Part shown: positions 1-10,930 of the stretch, one piece after another | Layout of the letters: every line of letters begins with the position of its first letter | How positions within the stretch are numbered: position 1 is the stretch's first letter | Assembly: GCA_047967505.1 (NCBI GenBank) | Contig: CM106541.1 | Direction: 5' to 3' (one strand) | Length of the DNA: 64,000 nucleotides | Origin: Dipteris shenzhenensis | Taxonomy: Eukaryota; Polypodiophyta; Polypodiopsida; Gleicheniales | Notes under the pieces: model-generated | What the model saw: the letters and a program-made list of their open reading frames with translations, nothing else | Told to the model about the DNA's origin: nothing | Databases searched by the model: none | Made by a program: the position numbers and the translations under genes

Positions 1-722
1 AGCCACAATCAGATGAAAAGATAATTGCAGACTGGGAGAATCTGAATGACAAAGCTCTTTCTCTCATTGGTTTGGGGTTGGGTGATGAAGTTATTCAACA
101 TTTTGATTTTGACTCCACTGCTCATGACTTATGGGCTAAGTTTGAAGAATTGTTCGGCAATAAAATCATCAATTCAAAGGTATTCCTCAGACAGGAATTC
201 TTCAAGCTGCAAATGAAGCATGAAGACTCTCTTCTTGCTCACATGAATCATATGGAATCCCTTGTCACTTAGTTTGCTAGTCTGAAGGTCCCTATAGGGG
301 AAGATGATCAAGTTGTTGTGCTCCTCCCGAGCATTGAGAAAATTTCTAAGTACCGGGAGATCATACCAGCATTGCGTGTGACACAAATGGGTTATCATGA
401 TATGGTTGCTATGCTCATTGATCATGAAAGATGGTATGCAGACACTCCGGACTCCACTGTACTGTACTCCAAGGGCAAAGGCAAATTCAAGCCTTTCAAA
501 TGCAATCACTATGGGAAGCTTGGTCACACCGAGGATCGCTGCTTCCAGAAGCTTGCCAAGCAACAACACAAGGATCATGCCAACTTGGTTGGGGCTGCAA
601 CAAGTGAAGACGAAGAAGAAGATAATGCTTCGACACCGACTCATACTCTTACTGCCAACATTAGAGACCTCTCTCTCCATTCAGAGGTCTATGTACCTGA
701 TGATCGGGACTTTTGTTTCTAA
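1..722 (+). pseudogene. copia-type Gag (UBN2-like), 5' end outside window, one internal stop
   Basis: Gag-like capsid protein of a non-autonomous LTR retrotransposon. The frame is open from the left edge and contains the plant copia Gag pattern DWENLN.KAL..I.LGL, then LWAKFEELF and an acidic tail. A TAG stop at 270-272 interrupts it where related copies here read SLVQQ, so CAG to TAG is likely. The zinc knuckle near 500-545 reads CNHYGKLGHTEDRC: the second metal ligand is Tyr (tat) instead of Cys (tgt). No protease, integrase or RT follows; the frame ends at 722 and a 400-bp noncoding tract leads to the 3' LTR. A decayed copy. Confidence 0.75.
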
Positions 723-1122
723 TCTATTCTATGTGTGCTTGGATACTCTGCCTTGGGTAGTCACCCAAAAATGCTTGTAATAATGAGTCTTGTGTCCTTG
801 AGTCAATAAAGGTTCTCAGCCTTGGAAATTCCTCCTCAAATGATGTTTTATTCATTTATGAGTGGTGTGTGGCTTTAGCAAGTCCTGCTATGAAGCCAGG
901 AGGGGATGTATTGTTCTATTGGCTTTGATGGGTCTCTCTATCAGGCCTGGCCGAGTTCCAGGATGTTGGTGCATTTTCCAAGACCGATTTGTTGGGTCAA
1001 GTAGCCATGCTTCATTTGAGCCTCTGAGCTACTTGGGGTGCACAGAGTAGTAGAATAAATCATTGTCATGTCCTGTTCTTAGCTTCATTCCAATAGTCCC
1101 TCACCTTTCCTTCATGGGGGGA
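723..1122 (+). other. 3' noncoding region of gag-only element, with polypurine tract
   Basis: Untranslated tract between the gag stop and the 3' LTR. It shares segments such as 'ggttctcagccttgg' and 'tcctaggatgttgg(t/a)' with the tracts at 10931-11441 and 40660-41087, and in inverse with 18009-18740. It ends in a purine run (tggggggA, about 1115-1122), the expected plus-strand primer. Confidence 0.6.
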
Positions 1123-1441
1123 TGTTAGAATATGAAATCAAAGTGAGTGTATTTATGTGTCCTAGGTCCCTAGGACACATTTTATAGTCTAGTGAGTCCT
1201 AGACAGTGCCACGTGTCATATGGAAGATTATCCCATATGCATTGTGACTTTCTAGAGTCTAGAGGCTCACACTATATAGTGTTGTACTTGTCTTGAGTCT
1301 TTTCATATCAATCAACATCAAGCTATCTACATGTGAGTATTTTGGTTCATTGCTATTGCCTACTTCCATTTGAGTTCATTTCCATTATGCTTGCAATCTT
1401 TCCTTTTTGTTCCTAGAGATAGCTTGCTACATGTTCCTTCA
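1123..1441 (+). repeat. LTR1-family LTR (3' LTR of the gag-only element)
   Basis: Begins TGTTAGAATATGA directly after a polypurine run and ends CCTTCA. It contains the family landmarks: a CACGTGTCA box, 'tatcccatatgcat', a TATA-like 'actatatagtg' and 'acatgtgagta'. It is about 319 bp. It lies head to head with another LTR1 at 1641-1942. Confidence 0.8.
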
Positions 1442-1640
1442 GCTCCAATGTTGACGACGGGCAAGCTTGGGAAGAAAGATCTCCATCTTCAATGTCGGTG
1501 GAGGAGAGGAGAGCTCATGTTGGAAAGTGGGGAGCTAGTCCCTCCATGTGAGAAGAGAGGACCTTCCAATGAGGAGGAAGAAAGGCGGCTTCATGGCTAC
1601 CCTCTTACCTCAAACTCGTGGAGGTGGCTCTAATACCACG
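1442..1640 (-). other. 5' leader and primer-binding site of an inverted LTR1 element
   Basis: Read on the minus strand, the sequence next to the LTR at 1641 starts CG then TGGTATTAGAGCC (complement of 1626-1638), one base off the family PBS TGGTATCAGAGCC that pairs with initiator-Met tRNA. The following 185 bp resemble the C/T-rich leader of such elements. It is cut off by the plus-strand LTR at 1441. Confidence 0.6.
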
Positions 1641-1942
1641 TGAAGGGACATAGCATGGAGGAATGGAATGGAAAGCAAAGGAAAGCAAATGAAAGTATAA
1701 AATGGAAAGTACAAGTGCAAGGCAATGTAACCAAAATACTCACGTGTAGATAGCTTGATGTTGACTGACATGAAAAGACTCAAGACAAGTACAACACTAT
1801 ATAGTGTGAGCCTCTAGACTCTATAAAGTCACAATGCATATGGGATAATCTCCCATATGACACATGGCACTATCTAGGACTCACTAGACTATAAAATAAG
1901 TCCTAGGGTCCTAGGACCTCACTTTGACTTCATATTCCAACA
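1641..1942 (-). repeat. LTR1-family LTR, minus orientation
   Basis: On the minus strand it begins TGTTGGAATATGAAGTC at 1942 and ends CCCTTCA at 1641, and aligns along its whole length with 1123-1441. With that LTR it forms an inverted repeat of about 300-bp arms around a 199-bp spacer. Confidence 0.78.
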
Positions 1943-2410
1943 TTATTTATCTTTCAGTTCTTTCCATTTCCATTTCCATTAGTTGGTCGCCGCTGATGGA
2001 CTTACTCTAGAGACTAGACCGCAAGACTATCCCTTGCACATTCCCTAGGACACATCCTTTTCAATACTTCTCCATATTATCGACAATTGCGCTGTCTAAG
2101 GTGGGGGATCATACTCTTTCACAATTAAAATTGGAGGCAAAATACTTGTCAGAAATTTCTACTTCTTGTGTGCTACTACAAAAACAGTTGGCAGAGGGAT
2201 GCAAGAATAGCTGTATGGACTGTACGGACTGATGTGCCATACAAATGGCTGCTGATTGCAGTACCAGCCCTCCGTAGCTGTCCGTACAGCTGTACCAGCC
2301 CTCCGTACTGCTCTATCCGTACCAAGCAACGTTGAAATGCGTGCCATTGCTGTCCAATTTTCTATTCTCCTCCACATGAGCTAGTGAGTTGAGCTATCCT
2401 CATTCTTTAG
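1943..2410. other. unassigned stretch between LTR and satellite
   Basis: No gene recognised. The 2205-2330 part repeats the words 'ccgtac', 'tgtac' and 'ccagccctccgta' (imperfect repeat 'accagccctccgta' twice, about 2262 and 2296). Confidence 0.4.
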
Positions 2411-4860
2411 TTGCTCCATCTCTGCTACCCCCTCTGCTACCCTATCTCCTACCCCCTCCGCTACCCCCTCGCTACCCCCCCAATACCCCCTCGCTACCCC
2501 CCCGCTACCCCCTCGCTACCCCCCACTACCCCTCCACTACCCCCTCGCTACCCCTCGCTAAATCCCCTCTGCTACCCCCTCGCTGAATCCCCTCGCTGCT
2601 ACCCCCTCGCTACCCCCTCGCTACCCCTCCGCTACCCCCCCACTACCCCCCCCCCCCGCTACCCCCTCGCTAGCCCTCCGCTACCCCCCCCCCTCCGCTA
2701 CCATGTCTGCTACCCCCTCCGCTACCCCCTCGCTACCCCCCAATACCCCCTCGCTACCCCTCCGCTACCCCCTCGCTACCCCTCCACTACCCCCTCGCTA
2801 CCTCTCGCTGAATCCCCTCGCTGCTACCCCCTCGCTGCTACCCCCTCCACTACCCCCTCTCTACCCCCCCCCCCCTCGCTTCCCCCTCTCTACCCCTCCG
2901 CTACCCCCTCTGCTACCCTGTCTGCTACCCCCTCCGCTACCCCCTCGCTACCCCCCACTACCCCTCCACAACCCCCTCGCTACCCCTCGCTAAATCCCCT
3001 CTGCTACCCCCTCGCTGCTACCCCCTCGCTACCCCTCCGCTACCCCCTCGCTGCTACCCCCTCCGCTACCCCCTCTCTACCCCCCCCGCTACCCCCTCGC
3101 TGCTACCCCCTCCGCTACCCCCTCTCTACCCCCCCCCCCCCCCTTTTCCGCTACCCCCTCGCTACCCCCCCCTTTTCCGCTACCCCCCCAATACCCCCTC
3201 GCTACCCCCCCAATACCCCCTCGCTTCCCCTCCGCTACCCCCTCGCTACCCCCACTACCCCTCCACTACCCCCTCGCTAAATCCCCTCTGCTACCCCCTC
3301 GCTGAATCCCCTCGCTGCTACCCCCTCGCTACCCCTCCGCTACCCCCTTGCTACCCCCTCGCTACTACCCCCTCCGCTACCCGCTCTCTACCCCCCTCCC
3401 CCCGCTACCCCCACCCCCTCGCTACCCCCCACTACCCCTCCACTACCCCCTCTGCTACCCCCTCGCTGAATCCCCTCGCTACTACCCCCTCGCTACCCCT
3501 CCGCTACCCCCTTGCTACCCCCTCGCTACTACCCCCTCCGCTACCCCCTCTCTACCCCCCCCTGCTACCCCCTCGCTAGCCCTCCACTACCCCCTCTCTA
3601 CCCCCTCTCTACCCCCCCCGCTACCCCCTCGCTGCTACCCCCTCCGCTACCCCCTCTCTACCCCCCCCCCCTTTTCCGCTACCCCCTCGCTACCCCCCCC
3701 CCCTTTTCCGCTACCCCCCCAATACCCCCTCGCTACCCCCGCAATACCCCCTCGCTTCCCCTCCGCTACCCCCTCGCTACCCCCCACTACCCCTCCACTA
3801 CCCCCTCGCTAAATCCCCTCTGCTACCCCCTCGCTGAATCCCCTCGCTGCTACCCCCTCGCTACCCCTCCGCTACCCCCTTGCTACCCCCTCGCTACTAC
3901 CCCCTCCGCTACCCCCTCTCTACCCCCCTCCCCCCGCTACCCCCACCCCCTCGCTACCCCCCACTACCCCTCCACTACCCCCTCTGCTACCCCCTCGCTG
4001 AATCCCCTCGCTACTACCCCCTCGCTACCCCTCCGCTACCCCCTTGCTACCCCCTCGCTACTACCCCCTCCGCTACCCCCTCTCTACCCCCCTGCTACCC
4101 CCTCGCTAGCCCTCCACTACCCCCTCGCTACCCCCTCGCTACCCCCTTGCTACCCCTCCGCTACCCCCTCGCTACCCCCCACTACCCCTCCACAACCCCC
4201 TCGCCACCCCTCGCTAAATCCCCTCTGCTACCCCCTTGCTGCTACCCCCTCGTTACCCCTCCGCTACCCCCTCGCTGCTACCCCCTCCGCTACCCCCTCT
4301 CTACCCCCCCCGCTACCCCCTCGCTGCTACCCCCTCCGCTACCCCCTCTCTACCCCCCCCCCCTTTTCCGCTACCCCCTCGCTACCCCCCCCCTTTTCCG
4401 CTACCCCCCCAATACCCCCTCGCTACCCCCGCAATACCCCCTCGCTTCCCCTCCGCTACCCCCTCGCTACCCCCCACTACCCCTCCACTACCCCCTCGCT
4501 AAATCCCCTCTGCTACCCCCTCGCTGAATCCCCTCGCTGCTACCCCCTCGCTACCCCTCCGCTACCCCCTTGCTACCCCCTTGCTACTACCCCCTCCGCT
4601 ACCCCCTCTCTACCCCCCTCCCCCCGCTACCCCCACCCCCTCGCTACCCCCCACTACCCCTCCACTACCCCCTCTGCTACCCCCTCGCTGAATCCCCTCG
4701 CTACTACCCCCTCGCTACCCCTCCGCTACCCCCTTGCTACCCCCTCGCTACTACCCCCTCCGCTACCCCCTCTCTACCCCCCCCTGCTACCCCCTCGCTA
4801 GCCCTCCACTACCCCACCCCCCCCCCCCCCCCCCTCGCTCAGCGCCCCCCCCCCCCCCCT
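2411..4860. repeat. C-rich satellite built from CTACCCCCTCG-like 10-11 bp units, with higher-order repeats
   Basis: About 2.4 kb of degenerate tandem units (ctacccc-ctcg, ctacccc-tccg, ctacccc-cca), almost without G on the plus strand. A larger unit recurs: the block starting with 'ttgctaccccctcgctactacc' appears near 3348, 3512, 3880, 4048 and 4570, each followed by similar order. Long stop-free frames here (one over 400 codons) come from the absence of stop triplets in the unit and encode only Pro/Leu/Tyr/Arg/Thr/Ser, so they are not called as genes. The minus strand has G4-5 runs every 10-11 bases, giving strong G-quadruplex potential. Confidence 0.9.
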
Positions 4861-4865
4861 CGCTC

Positions 4866-4968
4866 AACTTTTTTTTTTTTAAAATAAAATAAATAAACCC
4901 CCATTTGCAGCTCCGACCCCTTTTTTTTTTTAATAAATAAAACCCACGCTTGCAGCTCCGACCTCTTG
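4866..4968. repeat. two-copy tandem repeat with T-runs
   Basis: T10-11 followed by A/T-rich sequence, 'aaaccc' and 'tgcagctccgacc' occurs twice (the latter word at 4906 and 4951). It lies between the satellite and LINE A. Confidence 0.6.
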
Positions 4969-5071
4969 CAATCCCTTCTTTGCCCACTGCTGCCTCCCCC
5001 ATAATGAAGGGAACAGGGGGATGAGGACAGGAGACTAGGCGGGAGACCCTTCGGTCCAAATTTGCATATGT

Positions 5072-5638
5072 GTGGAGATGGGGAAGCGGAACGGTGACAA
5101 GGGGAAAACACAAAAGCAACTCAGTCTGGAGGACTTCAACAAACGCAGCAACAACCGAAGCGGTTTGGCAGTGGACAACACCACGGCCCAAAAGAAAGGG
5201 GCCCACCCAAAGACCATGCTGCTCACCACATCCTCGACCTCTATGGTTACCACCACTATTTCACCACCATCATCTGCCTCATCATCTACGCCACCTCTCT
5301 CCTTCCCCTCTCCTGCATCATCATCACAGGTCTCCTCTCCAGTAGCCTCACCACTGGCCCCACCGTCCATGGCTCCACAATACTTTCCCCTCGTATCACC
5401 TCTACCTCTCAGTCAGCCACCCTTCATCACCTCGTCTAGCCTCGTTACTCCTACATACCACTCCCCCGCCCAGATCATGCTGTCCCCACCCTCAGTACAA
5501 CCTCAGCAGTCCACCTTCATTCCAACCCTCTCGAGATCCAGTTCCCACCTGGACCAAGACATCTTAGGCCCCCACCAAATGCTTGGGACTCCCTATTGGC
5601 TGAGATACACAACATCCGGACCCATCAGGCAGAGCTAA
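5072..5638 (+). CDS. LINE A ORF1-like protein, Ser/Pro/Thr-rich (188 aa)
   Basis: An open frame starting MEMGKRNGDKGKTQ, with a basic N-terminus and then a low-complexity Ser/Pro/Thr/Gln body. Related frames after the stop show helical, charged stretches (QLREELRTL near 5735; AAIQEQQQRALKAL near 5880), which suggests the original ORF1 was longer with a coiled coil. No zinc knuckle or DUF4283-like domain is seen, unlike the ORF1 of LINE C and D. Its role by position is RNA binding for the LINE, but the sequence itself does not show this. Confidence 0.45.
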   Translation: MEMGKRNGDKGKTQKQLSLEDFNKRSNNRSGLAVDNTTAQKKGAHPKTMLLTTSSTSMVTTTISPPSSASSSTPPLSFPSPASSSQVSSPVASPLAPPSMAPQYFPLVSPLPLSQPPFITSSSLVTPTYHSPAQIMLSPPSVQPQQSTFIPTLSRSSSHLDQDILGPHQMLGTPYWLRYTTSGPIRQS

Positions 5639-6354
5639 CACATTACACCCAGGAGCAGGCCCGATACACCCACCATGAGTAGGCCCGCATTATACATTAG
5701 CAGGGCACCCTTATCCAGGGACTCAGACACGACATCACACAGCTTCGAGAGGAGCTCAGGACCCTCAACCCCAGTCACAAAGATGGAGGCACAGATAGCC
5801 ACGATATAGTCGGCTATAGCAGAGACGACTAGATGGGTGGACATGGCGAAACGGGAGCCCGTAAAGGCAACCGTTTCAGCCGCCATACAGGAGCAGCAGC
5901 AGAGGGCTTTGAAGGCCCTCAACATCCGGATACGAGACATCCGGATACGAGGGATCACGCGGGACAACACCAGCACCACTACGACGCCCACGGAGGAGGC
6001 GATCACCTTTGTGACCACCACCATGGGGAACCCCAACCATGGCACAGAGGGAGCATGGCGTGTTGGGAGAGACCCCAACTGAGAGCAGCCCCTAGTCATT
6101 CGCTTCAGAGATTCACATGCTTGACCAGCAACACTTCGACACCGAGCTGCTCTACGAGAGCATCCCACCCTGTCCATGGACGAGGATTTGATACCACTAC
6201 AGATTGAGGAGCGACGAGTTCTTTTGCAGCAGCGGGATGTTGCCCGCAAGAAGGAAAAATGGGCCGTGGTCCGAGATGGTAGGTTGTTGACCAGCACCCG
6301 TCGGGCTCCCACCCATACCCCCTAGGGGGACGGGCCCTATGAGACTTAGGTTTT

Positions 6355-7080
6355 CGAGACCCTAGCTTGCACCATTTGGAACTGTAATGGTACCTTATGG
6401 TTAGACCCAAAGAACTTCTCGGAGTCTTATACAGGATTAGACATAGTCTTTTACACGGAGACACACCAGAGCCCAGAGTGTCCACTACCGATAGTGAGTG
6501 GCTACACATGGGAGTCAACCTTTAGGGATGAGACGAGGGATATAGGAGGAGTCCGAGGATTAGGCGGGGTCGCAGTATTATACAAGTCTTCCCTCGCTGG
6601 AGCCATCTCCATTGAGAGGAAGGACGCACACTCTCGATTCATGTGGATCCGGATCCGCCGACGCACAGACACCCGTGACCTTTTCATAGCAATATGCTAC
6701 TTCCCGCCAGACACATCCCACTTCGCCAGAGTGGCATGAGCACACTTTTGGACTTCCGAGACGACTCTATTATGCTACCAGACATGGACCTAGACCGAGC
6801 AGGTATGACCAGGACCTCATCGACCGACACGGGCCTGTTACACCATATGGACACGCGCTCCTTGATCTGGGTAGGATGCATGATCTCATCATCTACAACG
6901 GGCTTGACCTATGGCCCTCTTCAGGTGGTTTTACTTGCTTCCCACAAGGGGGGGCACTAGTGTAGTAGATTACATCATGGGATCCCTACCTTCACTTCAT
7001 GTATCAGCGACTTCACCGTAGCACCACTCCCTCCAGGAGCTGATCACACATACCTATTCTTCACTATCGCCACCCACGCT
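6355..7080 (+). pseudogene. LINE A APE-type endonuclease domain
   Basis: The reading starts LACTIWNCNGT (position of the usual N in the first motif) and passes FYTETHQSPE (the catalytic E motif) and RGLGGVAVLYK, then breaks at the stop at 6737. It resumes in another frame with YGHALLDLGRMHDLIIYNG and GGFTCFPQGG (usual NG...T motif), SVVDYIMGS and finally the GADHTYLF region (usual SDH). It would nick target DNA for target-primed reverse transcription. Frameshifts near 6740-6830 and a stop near 7081 disable it. Confidence 0.7.
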
Positions 7081-7289
7081 TAGCCACACCACAGACACCA
7101 CATAGGAAGCATGACACCTACCACGACATACACTTTGATCATAGCCTCTCACCGGCCTACTCTGGATGCCTAAACAGACTCCTAACCTACATCGATCACA
7201 TACCACTCATAGAGGACCGTGCTGCCCTGATTAGTCGCACACTCCACGAGGCTGCCCTCCAAATCTTTCTCCACACCACACGGTCCACT

Positions 7290-9683
7290 AGACCACCACC
7301 TCTTGGTTTCGTACCCTGCAACAACTGGTACGATGCGGAGTGCAAGGCTTTATCACCGACAGCTCCGACTTGAAACCAGATGTCACCTCCCGAACACACC
7401 AGACATGGTATGCAAGTACCGACGTCTCATATGTCAGAAGAAGCAGGCATTTCTTTGTTCAAATGAGGAGCTGCTGCTGCACATCTTGTACAGCAACAAC
7501 TCGAAGGATTTTTGGCGGAGATTCCTTGAGCGTAGGTCTCCATCACCCCTCACCGACGCAGGAGTCTAGCACACGTATGCACAGAATCTTTATGATGTCC
7601 CACACCATCCCACTCCAGATCTCACACACACCTCACCTCACCACTTGCATGTTGTTCACCAGAGGGGGAGTCAAGGACGTGACATTGAAACTGCACAATG
7701 GCCGAGCTTAGGATCACGAGGGGCTATGCACTGAGTTTATCGCATATGGGATCGACACGTTAGCCCCAATCCTAGCAAAGCTATTCAATGACGCTGTTTG
7801 CCTTGGCTTCCCCCGCACTTAGACACTCAACACCATCACCCCCATCCACAAGGCAGGGGATCCCATGGACCCGAGTAACTACAGGACTATCATGATTGGA
7901 CATGTGATGTCCAAGATCTATGCAGCTGTATTGGATGCGTCGGTCAGCCTGTTTGTAGAGATGAGAGGGCTCAGAGCAGAGGGTCAGGCCGGTTTCAGGC
8001 GAGACCATGGGATTATGGATCACATACTCACACTCAGGATTGTCATTGAGGAGGCCAGATCACGGAAGGAGAGGGTATAATGCTGCTTTGTGGATTTCCG
8101 CAAAGCCTTTGACACAGTACCTCGAACTCGTTTCATCACACGCCTACAGACACTAGGATTTAATCAGGAGATCATCTAGGCAGTCATGGCACTTTATGAG
8201 AGAGTCTCGGGCCGACCAAGTTCAGATAGGCGCAGGTTGGACATATGAGATCTTGAGTACCATAGCGGTCAAACAGGGTTGCCCCTAATCACCAACCCTG
8301 TTTGGCCTCTACATCGATGAGCTTGAGACTTTCATGGGGGCGTTCGGAGGGACCGGTTTCTCACTTGCCGCGATCATCATCAGGATTCTTCTTTATGCAG
8401 ATGACGTGGCACTCTTGTCGTCCACACCTGAGGGGCTCCAATGACACTTGGATGCACTGCAGGCTTTTTGTTTATCCCATGATTTGGAGGTCAACCATGA
8501 CAAGACCAAGGTCATGCTCTTTAACACCTCTCGACCAAACATGCAACGGAAGCAGTTCACTCTCGGTGGGTCACCAGTTGAGATTGTATCCTCATACACT
8601 TACTTGGGGGTCATCTTCTCCAACCCGATCTTCATGATGAGACCAGCGCTGCAGGCCAGACTGAGTAGGGGATATGCCTCACTGGCTCGGCTAGAGAGAC
8701 AATGCTTCCACTCCCACTTCCAGGACCCTCGGACCAAGCTCTTCTCTTTGACTCCTTGGTCCGACCAGCCGGTATGTATGGCAGCCCTTGTTGGGGGCCT
8801 GACATGTCGGAGATAGAGTGGACACAGGTGGAGCGCCTACAGATCCTCATGCTCTCACGGATGATCAGGGGGAAACCGTTTGTACCACATCACATCATTC
8901 AAGCCGAGTTTGGTGCTTCTCCACTCCAGCTAGATGCAACCTTTCAGACCATCACATATCTACACCGGGTTAGATCATATGGGGACTGCACATCAGGGAG
9001 ACAAAGGTTGCCATGGTTGGCTCTCGATTCCTCCATGAGGTTGGCAGCAGAGGGAGACGAGTGATGTTGGTATGAACAGACTCACAGATGGTTTGTGAGA
9101 CTAGGGTTTCACATCGATAGGATATCTCCTTTTCAGTACAGTTTAGATGCCCCTTCGATACTCCCACCCACCATCCCGATCGGGCCACACACCAACCAGG
9201 TCATTCAAGAGGATCTCCTGCAGCTACACACCTTTAGGACCTGGTTGGAGCCAAGGGAGCTTCCAGTGAAGCTGAGTTTCTACAAAGATTACTGTCTTCG
9301 TATTTCGGAGGGATTCATCACACCACCGGGGTACACTGAGCTTCATATGCCTCACTCACTATGGATCTCCATCGGACAGTTTCGGATATCATCACACCGC
9401 CTCCGTATAGAGCGGCAGAGCAGAGGGGATTCCTAGGGAGCATCGCTTATGCATATTGTGCAACTGTCAGGAGGTTGAGTCGGAGGAGCATTTTATTTTC
9501 AGGTGCCTAGTGTACACAAGATCCGAGGTCGCTACCACTATCTCTTCTGACTCCGGGCTCCTTTCCAAATTCCTCGCCTATCCAGATCAGAGATGCCTCG
9601 CGGCCTTGATTCACGAGGGGATCCAACACAAAGAGTACTTACTCAGGCGACCGGGCTTGGCCACATCATCAGACACCTCTTAG
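7290..9683 (+). pseudogene. LINE A reverse transcriptase and C-terminal finger
   Basis: Endonuclease-RT linker (NNWYDAECKAL near 7320), then RT motifs in order: GDPMDPSNYRTIMIGH (7858-7905), QAGFRRDHGIMDHIL, CCFVDFRKAFDTVPR (near 8081-8125), GCPLSPTLFGLYIDE-like (near 8280), YADDVALLS with intact YADD at 8394-8405, and SSYTYLGVIF. The C-terminus carries FQYSLDAP, LHTFRTWLEP and a finger C-I-L-C...EEHFIFRC near 9450-9505. Several stops (for example taa after KERV at 8078, tag near 8180) and frame changes interrupt it. It would copy the LINE RNA at the nicked target; as it stands it cannot be made in one piece. Confidence 0.75.
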
Positions 9684-10184
9684 AACAGGATCACAAAGTT
9701 CTTCCCATAGAGTGACATTGATCGTCCAGTCTCTAGCCGCAGACGTGAGAGAGACCCCGACCCGATGACCCCAGCACGACACACGAGACATCAAGGGGAC
9801 ACACATATCACTCTTCTTCTTGTCATTGTTTAGACCCGAGATACGTCCCACGAGAGTCACGCTGGCTCTGATCTTGTGTCGAGCCTCGTCCAGGAGACCG
9901 AGACACACGGCACCCCTTGACGGGCACCAGCGTCCCATCACCGGCTATGCACCAGCCAGGGCGACATGACATACAGAGGTTCCGCTCCGCTCCAGTCCTT
10001 TTCTTTCATTGTTACATCCAGATGTATTTGATTATGTATGATCAGACTTAGGATTCAGCACGGGTGATGATGCTCGTTTCAGTAGCTCCACCCTTATTGT
10101 GATTTGTATCAGGTTTTCTTTCAGTCTCATAGACCCATCAGTCTTTCGAAGACTCTAATAAAATTTATTTCTTTCTTTCTTTCT
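9684..10184 (+). other. LINE A 3' UTR with (TTTC)n tail
   Basis: Noncoding after the ORF2 stop. The last 100 bases ('gctcgtttcagtagctcc', 'agacccatcagtctttcgaagactctaataaa') match, inverted, the ends at 36075-36180 and 52200-52300. The tail is a TTTC microsatellite, not poly(A). Confidence 0.7.
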
Positions 10185-10187
10185 CTC

Positions 10188-10930
10188 ATGATGACATCTC
10201 TTTCCTCCAACTCATTGCTCGTGGAGAAGTTCAAGGGGGAAGGATTCCCTACTTGGCCTAAGGTTCAGTTGCTCCTCATGAAAGAAAATGTATGGGATGC
10301 TATTGAGGATGGTGCTCCCACAACGGATCCTCAACAACTCAAGACATGGAAGCAACACAACTCGGTAACAAAATCACAAAATCCAAGGTTTTCTTGAAGT
10401 TGCAATTTTATAATTTGAAAATGGAGGATAGTGATACCTTGAGTGCACATTTAGCAAAAATGCAATCTCTTGTGCAACAACTTTCCAGCTTGAAGTGTCC
10501 CCTAGACGACGAGGAAGAAATGGCTGTCCTCATGAAGAGTATGGAAGGAGTCACTTGCTTTGAGCATAATCTTGAAATACTTAGGATTACGACTACCTTT
10601 GATGATATGGCAACTCTTCTTCTCGAAAAATATCACCGGAACAAAGATTCTTTCTTCATATACTACAGAGGCGTTTGCCTCCACTAGCAGATGGAAGCCT
10701 AGGCCTACACGAGCACATGGAAAGTCAATCCATTCAAGCCTCTCAAGTGTACCTTTTGTAACAAGCTTGGTCATACAAAGGACAGATGCTACTAGAAGCT
10801 TGCCATTAGCAAACTAAGGACCATGCCAGTTGGGTTGTAGCCACCACGAGTGACGATGAAGATGACGATCCTCCAACACAAGTTCATGCTCTTACTTGCT
10901 GATATCCAAAATATCTCTTTCCCTCCACAG
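10188..10930 (+). pseudogene. copia-type Gag of a gag-only LTR1 element, frameshifted
   Basis: Starts MMTSLSSNSLLVEKF, with the typical Gag N-terminus (FKGEGFPTW near 10230-10260). A frameshift near 10360-10375 moves the reading to a frame with ITKSKVFLKLQFYNLKM, DTLSAHLAKMQSLVQQL and FDDMATLLLE. Further shifts follow near 10655-10690. The zinc knuckle CTFCNKLGHTKDRC (near 10748-10790) keeps all four ligands, unlike the copy at 1-722. No pol genes follow. LINE A abuts its start codon, so the 5' leader and 5' LTR are missing. Confidence 0.75.

Larger units (their letters stand above)
5041..10184 (+). mobile_element. LINE A, near full-length non-LTR retrotransposon, decayed
   Basis: In order: Ser/Pro/Thr-rich ORF1-like region, APE-type endonuclease, RT, a C-terminal CCHC-like finger and a 3' UTR ending 'aataaaatttatttctttctttctttctc'. 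The same 3' end, inverted, occurs at 36075 and 52196 and in part at 38083, which fixes the 3' boundary. The 5' boundary is uncertain because no target duplication was found. The RT reads NYRTIMIGH...KIYAAVLD, CCFVDFRKAFDTVPR, ILLYADDVALLS. That style is closer to CR1/L2-like clades than to plant L1, by memory only. The element appears to have inserted just upstream of the gag start at 10188. Confidence 0.75.

Noticed and set aside
174-680. 168-codon minus-strand frame opposite the first gag
   Set aside because: Shadow of gag; it shows no family motif, while the plus strand carries Gag and knuckle.
2389-4887. Several long Pro/Leu/Tyr/Arg-rich ORFs (up to 429 codons)
   Set aside because: They overlap in all three frames of a tandem repeat whose unit lacks stop triplets; no start context or codon structure.
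5635-6518. Long minus-strand frames over the LINE A ORF1-endonuclease region
   Set aside because: Arg/Ser-rich shadows of LINE A coding sequence.
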